Source: Scandinavium sp036495715 (lineage in GTDB: Bacteria > Pseudomonadota > Gammaproteobacteria > Enterobacterales > Enterobacteriaceae). From it: a stretch of 64,000 nucleotides of DNA. The notes under the pieces were generated by a model. The model searched no databases. It was not told the DNA's origin and saw only the letters and a program-made list of their open reading frames with translations. Shown here in pieces: positions 59,124 to 64,000 of this stretch. The position numbers were made by a program, and so were the translations under genes. The stretch covers positions 1 to 64,000 of the forward strand of contig DASXML010000026.1 of the NCBI GenBank assembly GCA_036495715.1. The letters run 5' to 3'. Each line of letters starts with the position of its first letter. Position 1 is the stretch's first letter.

Positions 59124-59179
59124 GTCATAATGACTATGATTGTTATGGTCTAAAAGACAATGGTTGTAGTCATAATGAC
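59124..59179. promoter_or_regulatory. Three NorR enhancer sites
   Basis: GTCATAATGAC at 59124-59134, GTCTAAAAGAC at 59148-59158 and GTCATAATGAC at 59169-59179 each fit GT-N7-AC. Centres are 24 and 21 bases apart. Three such sites are required for NorR activation in E. coli. The third lies 12 bases before the norR start and may also let NorR repress itself. Confidence 0.88.
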
Positions 59180-59191
59180 AATGAGGCAGGT

Positions 59192-60706
59192 ATGAGTTTT
59201 TCCACCGAAGCGCTGGCGAAAATCGCCATCGAGTTGCAGAGCGACATTGGTCACCCGAATCGTTTTTCGCGTTTGATAACCACGCTGCGCCAACTGTTGG
59301 GCTGCGACGCCTCGGCGCTGCTGCGCTACGAGGCGCACCAGTTCATTCCTTTGGCGATAGATGGCCTGGCGAAAGATGTCCTCGGGAGGCGCTTTGCGCT
59401 GGACGGTCATCCGCGGCTGGAAGCGATTGCCCGTGCCGGAGACATTGTGCGTTTCCCGGCTGACAGTTCGTTGCCCGATCCTTATGACGGCCTGATCCCT
59501 GGTCAGGAAAGCCTGAAAGTTCACGCGTGCCTGGGGTTGCCGCTGTTTGCAGGACAGAATCTGATTGGCGCGCTGACGCTAGATGGTATGGACGCCCACC
59601 AGTTCGACAGCTACAGCGATGAAGCGCTGCGGCTCATTGCGGCGCTGGTCTCCGGGGCACTGAATAATGCGCTGTTGATTGCGCGGCTGGAAAGCCAGAA
59701 CGTGCTGATGGAAAACCTGAGTGGTGAACCGACTGCGGACGCACAGGAGATAATTGGTCTTTCTGCACCGATCATGCAGCTGAAAAAAGAGATTGAGATT
59801 GTCGCGGGATCGGACCTGAACGTGCTGATTGGCGGTGAAACGGGCACCGGGAAAGAGCTGGTGGCGAAGGCGATTCATCAGCAATCGCCCCGAGCCGCAA
59901 ACCCTCTGGTTTACCTTAACTGCGCCGCACTGCCGGAAAGCGTGGCGGAAAGTGAGCTTTTTGGGCACGTGAAAGGGGCGTTCACCGGGGCCATCAGCAA
60001 CCGCAGCGGCAAATTCGAAATCGCCGATAACGGCACGCTGTTCCTCGATGAAATCGGCGAGCTGTCGTTGTCGCTACAGGCCAAACTGCTGCGCGTTCTG
60101 CAATATGGCGATATTCAGCGGGTAGGGGACGACCGCAGTCTGCGGGTCAACGTGCGCGTACTGGCAGCAACCAACCGTGATTTGCGCGAAGAAGTGCTGG
60201 GCGGGCGTTTTCGCGCCGATTTGTTCCATCGCCTGAGCGTGTTTCCGCTTTCGGTGCCGCCGCTGCGCGAGCGGGGTGACGACGTCGTTCTGCTGGCGGG
60301 CTATTTCTGCGAGCAGTGCCGTGCGCGCATGGGGCTTGGCAGTGTGATTTTAAGCGCGGCGGTCAGAACGCATTTGGCGGCGTATCCCTGGCCCGGCAAC
60401 GTGCGTGAACTGGAACATGCCATTCATCGTGCGGTGGTCTTGGCGCGTGCGGCGAGTGGCGGTGATGACGTGACGCTGCATCCTCAGCATTTTGCGTTTA
60501 ACGGTGAAGCGGCGGTCGTTGTGCAAACGCGTGACGTGCAGACGGAGACAGTGAATCTGCGCGAGGCGACTGAGGCATTTCAGCGTCAGGCGATCATACA
60601 GGCGTTGGACAGCCAGCAAAACAATTGGGCCGCCACGGCCCGCGCGCTGTCGCTGGATGTGGCGAATTTGCATCGGCTGGCAAAACGCTTAGGTCTTAAA
60701 AAGTAA
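59192..60706 (+). CDS. norR: Nitric oxide-responsive activator NorR
   Basis: A 504-residue sigma-54 activator (E. coli 504). An N-terminal GAF domain (about 1-170) holds the NO-sensing iron. The AAA+ domain has GETGTGKELVAKAIH, ESELFGHVKGAFTGA and LFLDEIGEL. The C-terminal Fis-type helix-turn-helix is NNWAATARALSLDVANLHRLAKRLG. The start MSFSTEALAKIAIEL at 59192 follows GAGGCAGGT; an open extension of 26 codons upstream covers the NorR sites and is not coding. Confidence 0.95.
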   Translation: MSFSTEALAKIAIELQSDIGHPNRFSRLITTLRQLLGCDASALLRYEAHQFIPLAIDGLAKDVLGRRFALDGHPRLEAIARAGDIVRFPADSSLPDPYDGLIPGQESLKVHACLGLPLFAGQNLIGALTLDGMDAHQFDSYSDEALRLIAALVSGALNNALLIARLESQNVLMENLSGEPTADAQEIIGLSAPIMQLKKEIEIVAGSDLNVLIGGETGTGKELVAKAIHQQSPRAANPLVYLNCAALPESVAESELFGHVKGAFTGAISNRSGKFEIADNGTLFLDEIGELSLSLQAKLLRVLQYGDIQRVGDDRSLRVNVRVLAATNRDLREEVLGGRFRADLFHRLSVFPLSVPPLRERGDDVVLLAGYFCEQCRARMGLGSVILSAAVRTHLAAYPWPGNVRELEHAIHRAVVLARAASGGDDVTLHPQHFAFNGEAAVVVQTRDVQTETVNLREATEAFQRQAIIQALDSQQNNWAATARALSLDVANLHRLAKRLGLKK

Positions 60707-60808
60707 CTTTAAACGAATTATTTGTCGTTGGGGCGAGCTTGCACTTTCTTATCGGCTGACGGATGTTTACCATACTTCCTCTTGCCGAATTAGCTAAATG
60801 GATGTCAC

Positions 60809-61891
60809 ATGTTGAAGCGTCGTTACCTGACCATACTCCCGCTCTGCGTGCTGGTGGCTGCCTGTAGCAGCAAACCAAAAACCGCTGAAGCACCGACCAC
60901 GGCGAGTCCCTCTTCGGGAGGATTCCTGCTGGAGCCGCAGCATAACGTGACCCAGATGGGCGGTGACTTCGCCAACAACGCGGCGGCGGAGCAGTTCATC
61001 GATTCGATGGTCAGCAAACACGGCTTTGATCGCCAGCAGCTGCATGAAATTCTCTCTCAGGCCAAGCGCCTGGATTACGTGCTGCGTTTGATGGACCGAC
61101 AGGCACCGACGGCGCAGGTTCCGACCGGGCCAAACGGCGCATGGCTGCGCTATCGCAAACAGTTTATTACCCCGGATAACGTGCAAAACGGTGTGGCATT
61201 CTGGAACGAACATCAGGATGCGCTGACCCGCGCGTGGCAGGTTTACGGGGTGCCGCCGGAAATTATTGTTGGCATTATCGGCGTGGAAACGCGCTGGGGC
61301 CGCATCATGGGTAAAACCCGTATTCTGGATGCGCTGGCAACGCTATCGTTCAATTATCCACGCCGCGCCCAGTATTTCTCCGGCGAGCTGGAAACCTTCC
61401 TGTTAATGGCTCGTGACGAACAGGACGATCCGCTGGATCTGAAAGGGTCGTTTGCCGGTGCAATGGGCTACGGCCAGTTCATGCCATCGTCATACAAGCA
61501 ATACGCCGTAGACTTCAACGGTGACGGTCATATCAACCTGTGGGATCCGGACGACGCAATTGGCAGCGTGGCCAACTACTTCAAACAGCACGGCTGGGTG
61601 AAGGGCGATCAGGTCGCGGTTCCGGCGGCGGGTCAGGCTCCCGGTTTGGATAACGGCTTCAAAACCAACTACAGCGTTTCACAGCTGGCGGCGGCAGGCT
61701 TGTCACCGACGCAGTCGTTGGGCGATCACCAGCAGGTCAGTTTGCTGCGTCTTGATGTCGGTACCGGTTATGAATACTGGTATGGCTTGCCAAACTTCTA
61801 CGCCATTACTCGCTACAACCACAGCACGCACTACGCGATGGCGGTCTGGCAGCTGGGTCAGGCTGTGGCAATGGCCCGCACGCAGCAGTAA
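60809..61891 (+). CDS. mltB: Membrane-bound lytic murein transglycosylase B
   Basis: A 360-residue outer-membrane lipoprotein (E. coli 361) that cleaves peptidoglycan glycans to anhydromuropeptides. The lipobox is LVAACSS (Cys at about 19). The catalytic Glu is in VGIIGVETRWGRIMG (about 155-169). AGAMGYGQFMPSSYKQYAVDFNGDGHINLWDPDDAIGSVANY-type sequence at about 215-256 includes the EF-hand-like calcium site (DFNGDGHINLWD). It starts 102 bases after norR; the srl genes that lie between the two in E. coli are absent. Confidence 0.95.
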   Translation: MLKRRYLTILPLCVLVAACSSKPKTAEAPTTASPSSGGFLLEPQHNVTQMGGDFANNAAAEQFIDSMVSKHGFDRQQLHEILSQAKRLDYVLRLMDRQAPTAQVPTGPNGAWLRYRKQFITPDNVQNGVAFWNEHQDALTRAWQVYGVPPEIIVGIIGVETRWGRIMGKTRILDALATLSFNYPRRAQYFSGELETFLLMARDEQDDPLDLKGSFAGAMGYGQFMPSSYKQYAVDFNGDGHINLWDPDDAIGSVANYFKQHGWVKGDQVAVPAAGQAPGLDNGFKTNYSVSQLAAAGLSPTQSLGDHQQVSLLRLDVGTGYEYWYGLPNFYAITRYNHSTHYAMAVWQLGQAVAMARTQQ

Positions 61892-61899
61892 TCCTTCGT

Positions 61900-61917
61900 C
61901 CCCTCCTGCGGGAGGGG
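61900..61917 (+). terminator. Hairpin after mltB
   Basis: CCCCTCC (61900-61906) pairs with GGAGGGG (61911-61917). It is GC-rich but lacks a T-run. Confidence 0.45.
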
Positions 61918-61984
61918 CGTCTGAAATATTTCGATACAGCCCCACCTGACAACACCGATTTACATCTTACGTTAACCTCTTTAT

Positions 61985-61999
61985 TGTTATGTTATAACG
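61985..61999. promoter_or_regulatory. Zur box of the zinc ABC operon
   Basis: TGTTATGTTATAACG matches the enterobacterial Zur core TGTTATA-N-TATAACA at 12 of 14 positions. It overlaps a possible promoter (-35 TTTACA at 61959-61964, -10 TATTGT at 61982-61987), as expected for repression when zinc is ample. It lies about 20-30 bases before the first short gene of the operon. Confidence 0.75.
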
Positions 62000-62017
62000 T
62001 TAAATTTGAGGTTAATG

Positions 62018-62128
62018 ATGATCCCCTGTTCCCTGTTCAACACCTCCAGTCTGCTGCGACTGGTTTTGGCCCTGTTCCTGATAACGTTACTGTGGCTGGC
62101 GACGTGCTGGGCGGTGGCGCTGCCATGA
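62018..62128 (+). CDS. Small membrane peptide at the head of the zinc ABC operon
   Basis: A 36-residue frame (37 if the ATG at 62015 is used): MIPCSLFNTSS, then a hydrophobic stretch LLRLVLALFLITLLWLATCW that should span the membrane, ending AVALP. GAGG lies six bases before the ATG at 62018. The stop TGA overlaps the start of the ATPase gene as ATGA, the same coupling seen between ATPase and permease. It is directly downstream of the Zur box. The function is unknown: it could be a small subunit of the transporter or a leader peptide that couples translation. Conservation was not tested. Confidence 0.55.
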   Translation: MIPCSLFNTSSLLRLVLALFLITLLWLATCWAVALP

Positions 62129-62802
62129 TTGAACTTGACCATCTGGTGGCGGGTTATGAGCGGTTGGCTATCACGCCATCGCTGTGCGGCACGATTGAGA
62201 AAGGCTCGCTGACGGCGATTGTCGGTATCAACGGCTGTGGTAAATCCACGTTACTGAAAACGCTGGCCGGGTTTATTCCACCAGTGAGCGGGCAGCTTCG
62301 CTGGCGTGGCGCGCGCCCGGTTATCGGCTGGCTGGCGCAGCGCCACGCATTAGAATCGCAATTTCCGCTTACGGTTTATGACGTGGTCAGTCAGGGGGCG
62401 TGGCCGCGAGTGTCACTGTTTCGCGGCTTGAACGCACAAATGCGACGCAAAATAGCGTCGGCTATCGAACGCGTGGGGCTGGCAGCGCTGGGGGAGTCAT
62501 CGATAGATGCGCTTTCCGGCGGGCAATTTCAGCGGATGCTGTTTGCGCGGGTATTAGTGCAACAAGCGCCGTTAGTGATGCTGGACGAGCCTTTCACCGG
62601 CATCGACGAAGCAACCAGCCTTGAGCTGATGGCGTTAATCCTCGAAATGCATCGCGATGGACAAACTGTGCTGGCGGTGCTGCACGACAATCAACGCGTG
62701 GCGCGCCATTTCCCCGAAACGTTGTTGCTGGAGTCCCAGCGCGCCTGCTGGGGCGATACCCCTTCCGTACTTACGGCATTTGAAAATGCGAGGCGCGCAT
62801 GA
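62125..62802 (+). CDS. Zinc/manganese-type ABC transporter ATP-binding protein
   Basis: A 225-residue ABC ATPase of the ZnuC/MntB type. Walker A is VGINGCGKSTLL (about 35-46), the signature LSGGQFQRMLFARVL (about 132-146), Walker B PLVMLDEPFTGID (about 150-162) and the H-loop AVLHD. The start at 62125 overlaps the short upstream frame and fits the family start MIELDHLVAGY; the open frame extends 47 codons upstream but that part is out of family. Its metal is inferred from the Zur box. Confidence 0.88.
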   Translation: MIELDHLVAGYERLAITPSLCGTIEKGSLTAIVGINGCGKSTLLKTLAGFIPPVSGQLRWRGARPVIGWLAQRHALESQFPLTVYDVVSQGAWPRVSLFRGLNAQMRRKIASAIERVGLAALGESSIDALSGGQFQRMLFARVLVQQAPLVMLDEPFTGIDEATSLELMALILEMHRDGQTVLAVLHDNQRVARHFPETLLLESQRACWGDTPSVLTAFENARRA

Positions 62803-63659
62803 TCTGGCACACCTTCTTTCAACCTTTTATCGAGTTCGGCTTCATGCGCCGCGCTTTGGTGGTGTGTCTGGCGCTGTCGGTCAGCACCACGATGCTCGGC
62901 GTTTTTCTTCTCTTACGCCGGATGAGCCTGATGGGTGACGCGCTTTCGCACGCCATTCTGCCGGGCGTAGCCGTGGGTTATTTACTGAGTGGTATGTCAT
63001 TGCTGGCGATGACCGTCGGCGGGTTCATCGCAGGCATTGCCGTGGCGCTGATTGCAGGATGGGTCAGTCGCCGAACGCCGCTTAAAGAAGACGCCAGTTT
63101 CGCCGGTTTTTATCTCGGTTCACTGGCGCTAGGCGTCACGCTGGTGTCGCTGCGTGGCTCCAGCGTCGATCTACTGCATTTATTGTTCGGTTCGATTCTG
63201 GCGGTGGATAACAACGCGCTACTGTTTGTCTCCGGCGTCGCCAGCCTGACGCTGGTGGTGATGGCGCTCCTTTATCGCGGGCTGGTCAGCGAAGCCTTTG
63301 ACAGCGCGTGGCTGGAGGTGAACGCCCAGCGTCTGCCATCGCTGCTGCACGGTTTATTCCTGGCACTATTGGTGCTCAACCTGGTGGCTGGTTTTCAGGT
63401 GCTTGGCACGCTGATGGCGGTGGGTGTGATGATGCTGCCGGCGATTGCTGCCCGCTGCTGGGCGCAGACGTTACCGGGCATTTTATTGTTCGCGGCGGTG
63501 AGTGGAGCGTTCTGCGCCTGGCTTGGCCTGAGTCTTTCCTGGTCGGCCAATTTGCCCGCCGGCCCCTCCATCGTACTGACTGCAAGTTTACTGTTTTTTA
63601 TTTCGGTGTTTTTTGGCTCGCGCAGCCGACTGGCTTTCAGTCTGCGTGCGCTTTTTTAA
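62799..63659 (+). CDS. Metal ABC transporter permease (ZnuB/MntC-type)
   Basis: A 286-residue ABC-3 family permease with about eight to nine helices. Family segments include LLRRMSLMGDALSHAILPGVAVGYLLSG (about 27-54) and the C-terminal LMAVGVMMLPAIAARCWA (about 206-223). The start overlaps the ATPase stop as ATGA. This is additional to the usual znuACB, which is not in this window. Confidence 0.9.
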   Translation: MIWHTFFQPFIEFGFMRRALVVCLALSVSTTMLGVFLLLRRMSLMGDALSHAILPGVAVGYLLSGMSLLAMTVGGFIAGIAVALIAGWVSRRTPLKEDASFAGFYLGSLALGVTLVSLRGSSVDLLHLLFGSILAVDNNALLFVSGVASLTLVVMALLYRGLVSEAFDSAWLEVNAQRLPSLLHGLFLALLVLNLVAGFQVLGTLMAVGVMMLPAIAARCWAQTLPGILLFAAVSGAFCAWLGLSLSWSANLPAGPSIVLTASLLFFISVFFGSRSRLAFSLRALF

Positions 63660-63673
63660 CGCAAGGGGAAATG

Positions 63674-64000
63674 ATGAAAAGAACGGGGATTATTTTGGCG
63701 CTGACGCTGAGCGCATTGTCGCAGGGCGTGATGGCGAAAACGCTGAACGTAGTGACGAGTTTTTCAGTGCTCGGGGATATGGTGCAGCAGGTGGGCGGTG
63801 AGCACGTTCACGTCGATACGCTGGTCGGCCCGGACGGTGACCCGCACACCTTTGAACCTTCACCCAAAGACAGCGTACTGTTGAGCAAAGCCGATGTGGT
63901 TGTCGTGAACGGTTTGGGGCTGGAAGGGTGGCTCGATCGGCTGGTGAAGGCTTCGGGTTTTAAAGGTGAGCTGGTGGTGGCTTCACAAGGCGTGAAAACA
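63674..64000 (+). CDS. Metal ABC transporter substrate-binding protein, N-terminal part
   Basis: The first 109 codons of a ZnuA/MntA-type (cluster A-I, TroA family) periplasmic binding protein; the rest lies outside the window. The signal peptide is LALTLSALSQGVMA, cut before KTLNVVTSFSVLGDMV. The first metal His is in GPDGDPHTFEPSPKD (about 64). No His-rich loop typical of zinc carriers is seen in the visible part. AGGGG lies five bases before the ATG at 63674; an ATG one codon upstream (63671) is possible. Confidence 0.9.
   Translation, partial: MKRTGIILALTLSALSQGVMAKTLNVVTSFSVLGDMVQQVGGEHVHVDTLVGPDGDPHTFEPSPKDSVLLSKADVVVVNGLGLEGWLDRLVKASGFKGELVVASQGVKT

Noticed and set aside
61984..62124. 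N-terminal extension of the ABC ATPase reaching to 61984
   Set aside because: The extension would translate the Zur box and the region of the small membrane peptide in another frame; the family start MIELDHL fits 62125.
1..64000. tRNA, rRNA genes or CRISPR arrays
   Set aside because: No tRNA-like cloverleaf, rRNA segment or regularly spaced repeat was noticed when reading both strands.

Overview
The window is chromosomal DNA of a gamma-proteobacterium of the family Enterobacteriaceae. Nearly every gene is a close relative of an Escherichia coli gene, and the order matches the E. coli segment from ygcE to mltB, read in reverse. Several things differ from E. coli K-12: a second siroheme synthase in front of cysDNC, no CRISPR-Cas between cysH and iap, a nickel permease attached to hypF, a molbindin gene next to fhlA, no sorbitol (srl) genes between norR and mltB, and a zinc-type ABC transporter after mltB. 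This suggests a Citrobacter/Enterobacter/Lelliottia/Leclercia-like organism. The genus cannot be fixed from the sequence alone.

Layout. 1-566: the 3' end of an IS110-family (IS621-like) element beside a REP sequence. 626-11330: the ygc/yqc cluster, with a sugar kinase, two MFS carriers, an SDR, an FAD oxidase, FixABCX-like electron-transfer proteins and a GlpP-like RNA antiterminator. 11411-22286: queD and the sulfate assimilation genes cysJIH and cysG-cysDNC, with iap between them. 22329-32272: a conserved housekeeping block (ygbE, ftsB, ispD, ispF, truD, surE, pcm, nlpD, rpoS, mutS); the rpoS-mutS interval holds a DUF4440-type gene and the 3' remnant of a hosA-like regulator. 32431-34460: small accessory genes (SymE-like toxin, possible 30-residue ORF, MepS-like NlpC/P60 protein, ygbA, molbindin). 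34510-48285: the formate hydrogenlyase region (fhlA, hypABCDE, hycA-I). 48381-52478: the ascFB beta-glucoside operon and ascG. 52623-56393: hydN, hypF and the nickel permease. 56439-60706: norVW and norR. 60809 to the end: mltB and a metal ABC operon cut by the window edge.

How the genes work together. The formate hydrogenlyase genes form a regulon tied together by sigma-54 promoters and FhlA-like inverted repeats at three places (hypA/hycA, hycA/hycB, upstream of hydN). The Ni permease, molbindin and Hyp proteins would supply metals and cofactors to hydrogenase 3 and its partner formate dehydrogenase. The cys genes cover sulfate activation, PAPS reduction, sulfite reduction and the siroheme that sulfite reductase needs. 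norR/norVW shows three textbook NorR sites.

The most novel signal is in the divergent yqcE/ygcW intergenic region. Each direction has a CRP-type site, then a short leader with a 6-bp stem whose arms co-vary between the two leaders, a nearly identical 15-nt loop, and an overlapping intrinsic terminator. This looks like a pair of antiterminator/terminator switches, and ygcP in the same cluster encodes a GlpP-type antiterminator that is the obvious candidate to act on them. A second candidate is the Zur-box-controlled zinc ABC operon, which begins with an unannotated-looking 36-37-residue membrane peptide overlapping the ATPase gene.
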